Shown here one piece after another: positions 7,996-15,089 of a DNA stretch of 64,000 nt. The stretch is from Paucibacter sp. KCTC 42545 (GTDB lineage: Bacteria; Pseudomonadota; Gammaproteobacteria; Burkholderiales; Burkholderiaceae_C). A model generated the notes under the pieces. The model saw only the letters and a list, made by a program, of their open reading frames with translations, was not told the DNA's origin and did no database searches. Numbering within the stretch: the stretch's first letter is position 1; every line of letters starts with the position of its first letter. The stretch covers positions 62,001 through 126,000 of the forward strand of contig NZ_CP013692.1 in the NCBI RefSeq assembly GCF_001477625.1, in the 5' to 3' direction. Position numbers and translations under genes: made by a program.

Positions 7996-9015
7996 CTAGG
8001 CCTCGCCCACCTCCGCCCGCGACAGCGCTGCTTGCGCTTCGATCCAATGGGCGAATTGCTGCACCTCGGGCCGCTGGCGGCCCTGTTCCGTTTGCAGCAT
8101 CCAGTAGGCAAAGGGGCTGGCCATGCGGGCGCCCGGGCCGAAGGGCTCGACCAAGTCGCCGCGCTGCAATTGCTCTGACACCAGCACCAAGCGGGCCAAG
8201 GCCACGGCCTGGCCGGCCAGTGCCGCTTGAATCTGCTGGTAGGTGAAGTTGAGGTACATCCAGCGGCGCGGCTGCAACTCGGCCTGGCCTTGGCCGGCCA
8301 GCCAGCGCCGCCAGCTGAGGTACTCGGCGCTGGGTCGGTGGTCATCCTCTTCGGCCAAGGTGTACTCGGCCAGGTCGGCCGCCTTGCGCAAGGGCGGGCT
8401 GCTGCCTTGCGTGGCCTGCGTCGCCAGCATGCCGCTGACAACAGGCGTTAGCACTTCGCCGAACAGGCGCAGTGCGCCGCTGGGCACGCGGTCTGGCGAG
8501 GTGTAGCGCAGGGCCAGATCGACCTCGCTGTCTTCCAGCTCCAGCACGCTGTCGTTGGCCGACACGCGGATGTCGATGTCCGGGTGCGCCTGCTGAAAAG
8601 CCGCCAAGCGCGGGATCAGCCACAACGAGGCGAAGGACGCAAAGGTGGTGACGTTGACCACCTGGCGCCCGTGGGCCTGGCGGATCTGCCGCACGCTTTG
8701 GTCCAGGCGTTGCAAGACCTGTTCGGCGGTGGGCTTGAGCACGGCGCCGTCGCTGGTCAGCTCCACAAAGCGGGTGCCGCGCAGGAAGAGCGCCGTGCCG
8801 ATCTCTTCCTCCAGCGCGCGGATCTGGCGGCTGATGGCGGATTGGGTCAGGTGCAGCTCTTCGGCCGCGGCGCGGAAGCTCAAGAGCCGCGCCACCGCCT
8901 CGAAGGCGCGCAGCGGGCCAATCGCCAGCGGGCGTTGGCGTGGCAGCGCTCTTGGCGGTGACTTGAGCGCGGGCTTGGCGGCCGGCGCTGGCGGCAGGGT
9001 GGAGGCTTGATTCAT
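7996..9015 (-). CDS. LysR-family transcriptional regulator (GcvA-like)
   Basis: A 339-residue DNA-binding protein. After a Pro/Ala-rich N-terminal tail of about 28 residues comes the winged helix-turn-helix, with LRAFEAVARLLSFRAAAEEL and LTQSAISRQIRALEE. The periplasmic-binding-protein-like effector domain follows (VNVTTFASFASLWLIPRLAAF; LEDSEVDLALRY). The LxLW-type segment and DIDIRVSANDS are typical of the GcvA subgroup. It converges end to end with the DTW gene (2 bases apart) and is divergent from the DUF2917 gene, a pairing common in Burkholderiales. It may regulate that neighbour, but no T-N11-A box could be fixed in the 134-base gap. Confidence 0.9.
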   Translation of the reverse strand: MNQASTLPPAPAAKPALKSPPRALPRQRPLAIGPLRAFEAVARLLSFRAAAEELHLTQSAISRQIRALEEEIGTALFLRGTRFVELTSDGAVLKPTAEQVLQRLDQSVRQIRQAHGRQVVNVTTFASFASLWLIPRLAAFQQAHPDIDIRVSANDSVLELEDSEVDLALRYTSPDRVPSGALRLFGEVLTPVVSGMLATQATQGSSPPLRKAADLAEYTLAEEDDHRPSAEYLSWRRWLAGQGQAELQPRRWMYLNFTYQQIQAALAGQAVALARLVLVSEQLQRGDLVEPFGPGARMASPFAYWMLQTEQGRQRPEVQQFAHWIEAQAALSRAEVGEA

Positions 9016-9149
9016 GCTTGAATGGAATTAATCATGGCCGCCGATCTCATTGGACGCTGCAGCCCGCCAACTCTAGCATTTACACCTATTCGATGCGAAC
9101 AATGCCTCACAGGGAAAGGCGGTCGCGGCGGATGATGAGGAGAGCAGTG

Positions 9150-9563
9150 ATGAGTAAACAGCAAGCATTGTGGCGGCTTGACCCGGGTCAGGCGCTGAGT
9201 TTCAAGATTGGGCCGGGCGCACGTGAGTTGCAGGTGACGGCGGGGCGGGTCTGGTTGACCGAAGCCAATGGCCAAGTTTCAGACCCAAGCGCTGAGACGC
9301 AGAGTCAGGTGCCGGCCGACGTTTGGCTGCAAGCCGGCGAGAGCCTGCGCCTGGCCTCCGGCACCCAGGTCTTGCTGGAGGGCTGGCCGACGGCGCAGTT
9401 TCAATTGCTGGTGCCGCCGTGCCCTGAACTTGCCCAGCCGAAGCGCCGGCTCGCCACGGCGGGGCGCGCGCAGCAGGGCGCTATGCGCCGCCTGCTGGCT
9501 TCTTCTTGGCGCGGCCTGGCGCGGCTGCCCGCGGCTTGGGGCTCGGCGCGCTCGGCCGCTTGA
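9150..9563 (+). CDS. DUF2917 domain protein
   Basis: A 137-residue protein of unknown function. Start ATG at 9150 follows AGGAG. The core resembles DUF2917, a small cupin-like beta domain: residues 5-75 contain LWRLDPGQALSFKIGPGARE, VTAGRVWLTE, DVWLQAGESLRLASGTQVLL. The C-terminal 50 residues are basic and probably disordered. It is divergent from the LysR gene, and its last 83 bases overlap the convergent TfoX-like gene. Both overlapping frames have recognisable domains, so the overlap seems real, although the DUF2917 tail itself is not conserved sequence. Confidence 0.75.
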   Translation: MSKQQALWRLDPGQALSFKIGPGARELQVTAGRVWLTEANGQVSDPSAETQSQVPADVWLQAGESLRLASGTQVLLEGWPTAQFQLLVPPCPELAQPKRRLATAGRAQQGAMRRLLASSWRGLARLPAAWGSARSAA

Positions 9564-9936
9564 TCGCCGTCGCGCGCTTGGCTACTTTCTGATTGGCCTT
9601 GGCGAGCTTTTGCGCCTGTGTGCGCAAGGCTGCCGCCATCGCCAAGCGGGCCCAGGGCGCAAGCAGTGGTGGCGAGTCCAGCGCCTCCTCGGGCGGGCGG
9701 AAGTAGCCCAGGGTCATGGTCTCGCCCTCGCGCTGATAGCAAAAGGGCTGGCAGCCGGCCGCCTCGAACTGGCCGCGTGTTTGCGCGTCGGTTTTCAGGT
9801 AAAGCTGCTCTTCAACAACCAGCGCGACGAAGAGATCGTCCAGATAAATGCCATGCCCGCCAAACATGCGGCGCAAGCGCACCGGCCCGAGGGGCTGCAA
9901 TAGTTCGGCGCAATGTCGGGCGAATTCTTGGCTCAT
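9481..9936 (-). CDS. TfoX/Sxy N-terminal domain protein
   Basis: A 151-residue protein with the TfoX N-terminal domain: VRLRRMFGGHGIYLDDLFVALV, LYLKTDAQTRGQFEAAG, FCYQREGETMTLGYFRPPEEAL. In gammaproteobacteria TfoX activates competence genes together with CRP; stand-alone N-domain proteins like this one are widespread and their role is unclear. The C-terminal 45 residues are Lys/Ala/Pro rich, like a disordered nucleic-acid-binding tail. It overlaps the end of the DUF2917 gene on the opposite strand. Confidence 0.85.
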   Translation of the reverse strand: MSQEFARHCAELLQPLGPVRLRRMFGGHGIYLDDLFVALVVEEQLYLKTDAQTRGQFEAAGCQPFCYQREGETMTLGYFRPPEEALDSPPLLAPWARLAMAAALRTQAQKLAKANQKVAKRATAIKRPSAPSPKPRAAAPGRAKKKPAGGA

Positions 9937-10037
9937 GTCGGGACTCTAAGCGACTCAGCGGCAGCACCCGCGAGCGTCAAGGGGCTGAATCCATTCAATC
10001 CCTCGCTCAACGCTTCGCCGCCCCAGCGCGGGTCTTG

Positions 10038-10427
10038 CTAGCGCGCAGCCTGCAGCATGGCAGCCATTTTTTCGTGAATCAGATTGACGGCCTTGAGCGG
10101 CCGCAGCATCACCTTGAATTCGGTGATTTGCCCGTGCTCATTCCACTTGATCATGTCCACGCCGTTGATGCTGATGCCGTCAAGTTCAAGCTCGAACTCC
10201 AGGATGGCATCTCGATCAGCTTTCAGCTCCCGCACATATCGAAAAGACTCGTTGCCAAAGACATGGAAGGCCGCAGCAAGATACATCGTCGTGATGGACT
10301 TGCCGACTTGTGGCTTGTGTACGACCGGCGAATAAAACACGGCGTCATCTGCCAGCAGGGCATCAAGCCCTTGAACATCGCGTTGCTTGAGAAGCTTGTG
10401 CCAGGTGGCTATTGGGTCGAGTTGCAT
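10038..10427 (-). CDS. SnoaL-like / NTF2-fold protein
   Basis: A 129-residue small protein predicted to fold as a SnoaL/NTF2 cone: a helical start (PIATWHKLLKQRDVQGLDALLADDAVFYSP) followed by strands such as ILEFELELDGISINGVDMIKW and EHGQITEFKVMLRPLKAV. Such proteins range from isomerases to ligand-binding subunits, so no reaction is assigned. It has the same direction as the RDD gene 52 bases upstream and may be co-transcribed with it. Confidence 0.8.
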   Translation of the reverse strand: MQLDPIATWHKLLKQRDVQGLDALLADDAVFYSPVVHKPQVGKSITTMYLAAAFHVFGNESFRYVRELKADRDAILEFELELDGISINGVDMIKWNEHGQITEFKVMLRPLKAVNLIHEKMAAMLQAAR

Positions 10428-10479
10428 GGATCACCTTGGGTACGGAGGAGACTTGATCGATGAAATGTTCGGCCGCAGC

Positions 10480-11058
10480 TTAGGCGCTGACTAGCGGAGC
10501 GACGGTCGCGCTGGTAACTGATGGTTGGGCCTCTTTGATGATCACCGTGCCGGCGATGAAATCGTGTATCGCCCGCCGCTTCTTGTTTGTGAGCATGATC
10601 AGAAACTCGCCCCAGATCCAAATGTTGATTGCAATAGTGAGCGGTGCATTCCAGTCAGGCATGGCGGCCTCGACGAGTTTGCTTCGCTCGAACAATGATG
10701 TTGGTGCAAAGTACTGGGCATCGGTAAGGCTAAGGACAGCCATTGCTCCCGCAACTGTTCCTCCGATACCCATCAGCCATTCCGGTAGGTAGCGAAGAAG
10801 CGCCTCGCGATAAGTCACCGCATCCCCATTGACCTTAACAATCCGCAACTTCATGAGGCGCTTTCCTGGTGTGCCGCCAAAACGACGCACCAAAAATACG
10901 CCGTAGAAAAGCCCAAAGAGTGTCCCCGGCAGGGCGTAGTACAGGCCGAAAAGGCGGTAATGCTCACTACCCCAAACAATCAGCGCCAAGAGTGGGCTCA
11001 TCACCAAGATGTCGATCAAGCACGCCGTAAAACGCGGCCAAAATCCTGCATAAATCAC
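10480..11058 (-). CDS. RDD-family membrane protein
   Basis: A 192-residue integral membrane protein. I chose the GTG at 11058: it follows AGAAGGAG by 5 bases and puts the family signature first (IYAGFWPRFTACLIDILVM). A start at 11223 would add 55 residues with no domain. Hydrophobic segments occur near residues 12-30, 35-60, 95-115 and 150-170. The R of FWPRF, the D of LIDI, and GGTPGKRLMKLRIVKVNG are classic RDD features. RDD proteins are membrane proteins of mostly unknown function, some linked to ion transport. Confidence 0.82.
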   Translation of the reverse strand: MIYAGFWPRFTACLIDILVMSPLLALIVWGSEHYRLFGLYYALPGTLFGLFYGVFLVRRFGGTPGKRLMKLRIVKVNGDAVTYREALLRYLPEWLMGIGGTVAGAMAVLSLTDAQYFAPTSLFERSKLVEAAMPDWNAPLTIAINIWIWGEFLIMLTNKKRRAIHDFIAGTVIIKEAQPSVTSATVAPLVSA

Positions 11059-11285
11059 AGCAACTCCTTCTGTTGATTCAATACGTCGGAGAGTTGGTTT
11101 TTCGCTTTCGCTGTCTGCAATGGGTGCACTTGTGACCCCCTTGCCGAGGAGGATAAACGCTAACTCTTGGATTGCTCGGTAGCAAGCTGTATTTGGGCCG
11201 GCTTGTGCATTGGAGATGTACAAGTTTGATTGGGCTATCGCTCCAATGGGGGGAGTTCCGACTTTGCCTGCCTAAACTCTGACCC

Positions 11286-12230
11286 ATGAGCGACATCCTT
11301 ACCTTGACCATGAACCCGGCCGTTGATGTGTTCACCTCGGTGGACCGCGTCATCCCGGGGCACAAGCTGCGTTGTGAGCCGGCGCAGATGCATCCCGGTG
11401 GCGGGGGCATCAATGTGGCGCGGGTCTTGCACCGTCTGGGTGGCGATGTGCTGGCGCTGTATGCCGCAGGCGGCATCACGGGCGGCCTGCTGGCTGAGTT
11501 GCTGGCGCAGGAGCAAACGCCCGCGCAGGCGCTGCCGATCGCGGGCGAGACGCGTGAGAGCTTCACGGCACATGAGCACAACAGCCAGCAGGACTATCGC
11601 TTTGTGTTGCCCGGCCCGCGCTTGTCTGCGCTTGAGTGCCAGCGTTGCCTCGATGCGCTGAGCCAGCATGGCCGCCCGCGCTTTCTGGTGGCCAGCGGCA
11701 GCCTGCCGCCCGGTGCGCCGGAGGACTTTTACGCCCAGGTGGCCGGCCGAGCCCGGCAGCAGGGCAGCAAGATGGTGCTCGATACCTCGGGCGCCGCGCT
11801 GCTGGCGGCCTTGCGGACGGGGGTCTATTTGGTCAAACCCAGCTTGCGTGAGTTGCGTGAACTGACCGGCCTGCCTTTGACTGCCGAGCCTGAGTGGCGC
11901 GATGCGGCGCGCGCGCTGATCGAGCAGGGCCAAGCCGAGATCGTGGCCCTGTCCTTGGGGGAGGAGGGGGCGCTGCTGGTCTCGGCCCAACAGGCTTGGC
12001 GCGCCCAGGCGCTCAAGGTGGAGGTGTCCAGCACCATCGGCGCGGGCGACAGCTTCCTGGCCGCGCTGGTGTGGTCGCTTGCTCAGCATGATCAGCATGA
12101 TCAATTGGAACTGGCCTTGCGCCACGCCATGGCGGCGGGTGCGGCCGCGCTGCTGAAGTCGGGCACCTCGCTGTGCCAGGCCAGCGATGTGCAGCGGCAT
12201 TTGGCGGATGTTCGGATCACGCAGGTCTGA
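11286..12230 (+). CDS. PfkB-family hexose kinase (1-phosphofructokinase / 6-phosphofructokinase 2 type)
   Basis: A 314-residue ribokinase-superfamily sugar kinase. Signatures: LTMNPAVDVFTSVDRVIPGH at the start, HPGGGGINVARVLHRLGG for sugar binding, and SSTIGAGDSFLAALV, whose Asp is the catalytic base and whose GAGD forms the anion hole. The start LTMNPA is shared by phosphofructokinase-2, fructose-1-phosphate and tagatose-6-phosphate kinases, so the exact substrate is open. No phosphotransferase genes lie nearby, which favours the PfkB (fructose-6-phosphate) reading. It stands alone, upstream of the second cyclo-ligase gene by 92 bases on the same strand. Confidence 0.88.
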   Translation: MSDILTLTMNPAVDVFTSVDRVIPGHKLRCEPAQMHPGGGGINVARVLHRLGGDVLALYAAGGITGGLLAELLAQEQTPAQALPIAGETRESFTAHEHNSQQDYRFVLPGPRLSALECQRCLDALSQHGRPRFLVASGSLPPGAPEDFYAQVAGRARQQGSKMVLDTSGAALLAALRTGVYLVKPSLRELRELTGLPLTAEPEWRDAARALIEQGQAEIVALSLGEEGALLVSAQQAWRAQALKVEVSSTIGAGDSFLAALVWSLAQHDQHDQLELALRHAMAAGAAALLKSGTSLCQASDVQRHLADVRITQV

Positions 12231-12322
12231 AAAGCGCAGATGGCCGAACGGGCGCCGGCGCAAGATGAGTCAAGTCAAGACCACCGGAAACCCGCTCACG
12301 CCAGTCGCGCCGGCACTGCACA

Positions 12323-12943
12323 ATGGTCTCAGATGTGTCTTTGCTGCTGGAGTACCGCGTGGACTTGACTGATGACCGTGCTGCTGAACGCCAGAAATTG
12401 CGCCCCAAGCTGATTCGTGAGCGCTTGGACATGCCCGACCGCCTGGAGCGCGCCGAGGTGCTGCAGAGCGTTTTGCGCGCCTGGCTGATTCCGCGCGATG
12501 AGTTGACCATCGGCGCTTACTGGCCCATTAAAGGCGAGTTTGATCCACTGCCGGCGCTGTACCGCTGGAGCGAATCTGACCCGCAGCGAAAGATCGGCCT
12601 GCCGGTGGTGGACAAGGTCCATGGCACGCTGAGTTTTCAGGTTTGGTACCCGGGCTGCCCGATGGAGGAGGATGCCTACGGCATCTTGAAGCCCAAGGAC
12701 ACCGAGGTGTTCGAGCCCGGCCTGGTGCTGGTACCTTGCCTGGGCTACGGACCCTTTGGCCTTCGCCTGGGTTATGGCGGCGGCTTCATGGACCGCACCT
12801 TGGCCTCGCTGACACCGCGCCCGGCCACGGCGGGCTTGGCTTATGCCCACGGCTTCCAGCCCTTGCTGAAAGCCTTGCCTCACGACGTGCCGCTGGACGC
12901 CATGCTCACCGAGGAGGGCGTGGTGTGGGACAAGAATGGCTGA
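12323..12943 (+). CDS. 5-formyltetrahydrofolate cyclo-ligase family protein (second copy)
   Basis: A 206-residue second member of the family found at 6530. Shared signatures: the basic helix ERQKLRPKLIRERLDMP, YWPIKGEFDPLPALYRW, and VLVPCLGYGPFGLRLGYGGG. It differs in the last motif: the first copy ends GGGYFDRW, this one GGGFMDRT, and it has a longer middle section (FQVWYPGCPMEEDAYGILKPKD). It may have the same activity or a diverged one. Start ATG at 12323 lacks a clear ribosome binding site, so the true start could be a little downstream. Confidence 0.87.
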   Translation: MVSDVSLLLEYRVDLTDDRAAERQKLRPKLIRERLDMPDRLERAEVLQSVLRAWLIPRDELTIGAYWPIKGEFDPLPALYRWSESDPQRKIGLPVVDKVHGTLSFQVWYPGCPMEEDAYGILKPKDTEVFEPGLVLVPCLGYGPFGLRLGYGGGFMDRTLASLTPRPATAGLAYAHGFQPLLKALPHDVPLDAMLTEEGVVWDKNG

Positions 12944-13013
12944 GTGCGCAGGGCGCCGCGCTGCACATTGCAACTGCGCCGCACCTGCTTGACGCATCGG
13001 TTCGCCTCAGGCT

Positions 13014-13048
13014 TGCATCGCCGCGATGCATTAATATATTTATAAAAT
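13014..13048 (+). promoter_or_regulatory. Palindrome and AT-rich promoter-like segment before pepQ
   Basis: TGCATCG-CCG-CGATGCA (13014-13030) is a perfect inverted repeat followed by the AT-rich TTAATATATTTATAAAAT. A -35-like TTGCAT at 13013 and a -10-like TATATT at 13035 would frame it with a 16-base spacer. It could be an operator within the pepQ promoter, or a weak terminator for the gene ending at 12943. Purely sequence-based. Confidence 0.4.
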
Positions 13049-13082
13049 ACAAGCCGAGCGGAATTTCGCTCACAATTCAGTC

Positions 13083-14393
13083 ATGACTAAGACCTACTCC
13101 CACCACCTCCATCAACTGCAAGCTCAGGCCGAACAGGCGCTGGCGCGCTGTGGCTTTGATGCGCTTGTGATCGCCTCGGGCATCGAGAAGTACGCGTTTC
13201 TGGACGACCGGCCCTATCTGTTTGCGCCCAACCCGCACTTCAAGCATTGGCTGCCGCTGGTCAACCACCCGCACAGCTGGCTGCTGATCCGCCCTGGCCA
13301 CAAGCCGCGGGTGGTGTACTACCAGCCGGACGATTTCTGGCATGTGCCGCCCAGCGACCCGGCCGGCGAGTGGACCGAATTGGTGGAGCTGGTGGTGATC
13401 GGCCAGCCCGATGAGGCGCGCGCCCATCTGCAAGTGCCTGGCCGCCTGGCCATCATTGGCGAGGCGGACGCCGCCCTGGACGGCGTGACGCCCAATAACC
13501 CGGCCGATCTGCTCAATATCCTGCACTATCAGCGCGCCAACAAAACCGGCTACGAGCTGGAGCAAATGCGCGCGGCCTCGCGCCGCGCCGTGCCGGCCCA
13601 TCTGGCTGCCAAGGCCGCCTTCCTGGCCGGCGCCTCCGAGCTGGACATTCACCGCGCTTATTTGGCTGCCTGCGGCCACACCGACCGCGATCTGCCGTAC
13701 ACCAATATCGTGGCACTCAACGAGCATGGCGCGGTGCTGCACTACCAGTACCAAGAGGCGCAGGCCCCGGCCGAATCCCGCGCGCTGCTGATCGACGCTG
13801 GCGCGCAAGTGAACGGTTATGCCAGCGACATCACCCGCACCTGGAGCGCCGGTGATGCCATGTTCGACGCCTTGCTGGCGCGCATGGAAGCGGCCCAGCT
13901 GGCGCTGGTGGATGAGGTGCGTGCGGGCGTGGACTATCGCAGCATCCACCTCAGCACCCACGCCAAGGTGGCGGGCATTCTGCAGGACCTCGGCGTGGTC
14001 AAGCTGAGCGTTGCTGAGCAGCTGGCGCAGGGTGTGACGTCCACCTTCTTCCCGCATGGCATCGGCCATCTGATCGGCTTGCAGGTGCATGATGTGGGCG
14101 GCTTCATGGCTGACGACAGCGGCACGCTGTCGCCCAAGCCCGAAGGCCATCCCTATCTGCGCCTGACCCGTACGTTGACGCCTGGCATGGTGGTCACCAT
14201 CGAGCCTGGCCTCTACTTCATCCCGACCTTGCTGAACAAGCTCAAGGCCACGCCCGCAGCCGCCGCGGTGGATTGGAATTTGGTGGCCCACCTGAGCCGC
14301 TTCGGCGGCGTGCGCATCGAGGACGATGTGGTCTGCCGTGCCGATGGCGCGCCGGAGAATCTGACGCGGGATGCGTTCGCGGCGCAGGCCTGA
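13083..14393 (+). CDS. pepQ: Xaa-Pro dipeptidase
   Basis: A 436-residue cytoplasmic metallopeptidase that splits X-Pro dipeptides, close in length to E. coli PepQ (443). The N-terminal creatinase-like domain contains LVNHPHSWLLIRPGHKP. The C-terminal pita-bread domain has the metal ligands in order: LLIDAGAQVNGYASDITRTW (two Asp), FFPHGIGHLIGLQVHDVGG (His), VVTIEPGLYFIP (Glu) and GGVRIEDDVV (Glu). The start ATG is preceded by an AT-rich promoter-like stretch. It is not in an operon; the next gene is on the other strand. Confidence 0.94.
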   Translation: MTKTYSHHLHQLQAQAEQALARCGFDALVIASGIEKYAFLDDRPYLFAPNPHFKHWLPLVNHPHSWLLIRPGHKPRVVYYQPDDFWHVPPSDPAGEWTELVELVVIGQPDEARAHLQVPGRLAIIGEADAALDGVTPNNPADLLNILHYQRANKTGYELEQMRAASRRAVPAHLAAKAAFLAGASELDIHRAYLAACGHTDRDLPYTNIVALNEHGAVLHYQYQEAQAPAESRALLIDAGAQVNGYASDITRTWSAGDAMFDALLARMEAAQLALVDEVRAGVDYRSIHLSTHAKVAGILQDLGVVKLSVAEQLAQGVTSTFFPHGIGHLIGLQVHDVGGFMADDSGTLSPKPEGHPYLRLTRTLTPGMVVTIEPGLYFIPTLLNKLKATPAAAAVDWNLVAHLSRFGGVRIEDDVVCRADGAPENLTRDAFAAQA

Positions 14394-14486
14394 TCAGCGG
14401 ACTTGGTTTCGGCAGTATCTGCCGACTTGTGATGTAACTTCAGCCTGCAGGCTTAGCAAAGCCGGCTGGCTGAAGCGCAGCGCAGA

Positions 14487-14966
14487 CTAGCGCGTACTTT
14501 GGTCGATGGCGCGATCCATCATGCGCTGACGTAAATCGTTATTGCTGTTCATATCTAGCACCTCGCGCAAGGCCGCCTTTTTGCCCGGCGCCGACGCGGC
14601 TCCGCCGGCCGATGCAGGCGTGCCCGTTGCGCCAGCTTGGCGGCCAGGCTCGGCCACGGTGTTGACCGTGCCGCCCGACACATCGCCCTGCGCATAGCCT
14701 GCTGGGCAGGCCACATCGGTGTAGACCACCTCGCGGCCGCGCAGGCATTTGCGCATCACGCCTTGCGGCAGCGGCTTGGCAGCACCCGGCAAGGGTTTGG
14801 CTGGTTCGGGAGCTTCACGGCGGCTGCCGTTGTCGAACTGAATCGGGCGGGCCTTGCCGGCGCCTGGGTTGATCAAGTCGCGTACAAATTCGGTGTTTCT
14901 GACATGCCAGCCGGCGGCCAGGGTGAGCAAAGCAAGAGCAATCCAGAGTAAGTAACGCAGAGGCAT
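14487..14966 (-). CDS. Hypothetical membrane-anchored protein with DUF4124-like motif
   Basis: A 159-residue protein, not recognised with certainty. One N-terminal hydrophobic segment (YLLWIALALLTLAAGW) suggests an inner-membrane anchor or uncleaved signal. The middle contains CLRGREVVYTDVACPAGYA, similar to the DUF4124 pattern in which two cysteines flank a Y-[TS]-D block. The rest is Pro/Gly/Ala rich, ending in a polar helix (NSNNDLRQRMMDRAIDQ). A TTG at 14981 would add five residues. It is isolated between pepQ and the S53 peptidase gene. Confidence 0.65.
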   Translation of the reverse strand: MPLRYLLWIALALLTLAAGWHVRNTEFVRDLINPGAGKARPIQFDNGSRREAPEPAKPLPGAAKPLPQGVMRKCLRGREVVYTDVACPAGYAQGDVSGGTVNTVAEPGRQAGATGTPASAGGAASAPGKKAALREVLDMNSNNDLRQRMMDRAIDQSTR

Positions 14967-15089
14967 GGCGGGCAGCGACAAGGGGCTAAACGAGGTCTGT
15001 GATTCTGCGTCACAAGTCCTGTTTTAGCCCCTCAATTCCTGCCCCTCCTTTGGGGGAGGGGAGGTGTTTTGCCTTGCTTGGCCCGCGGC

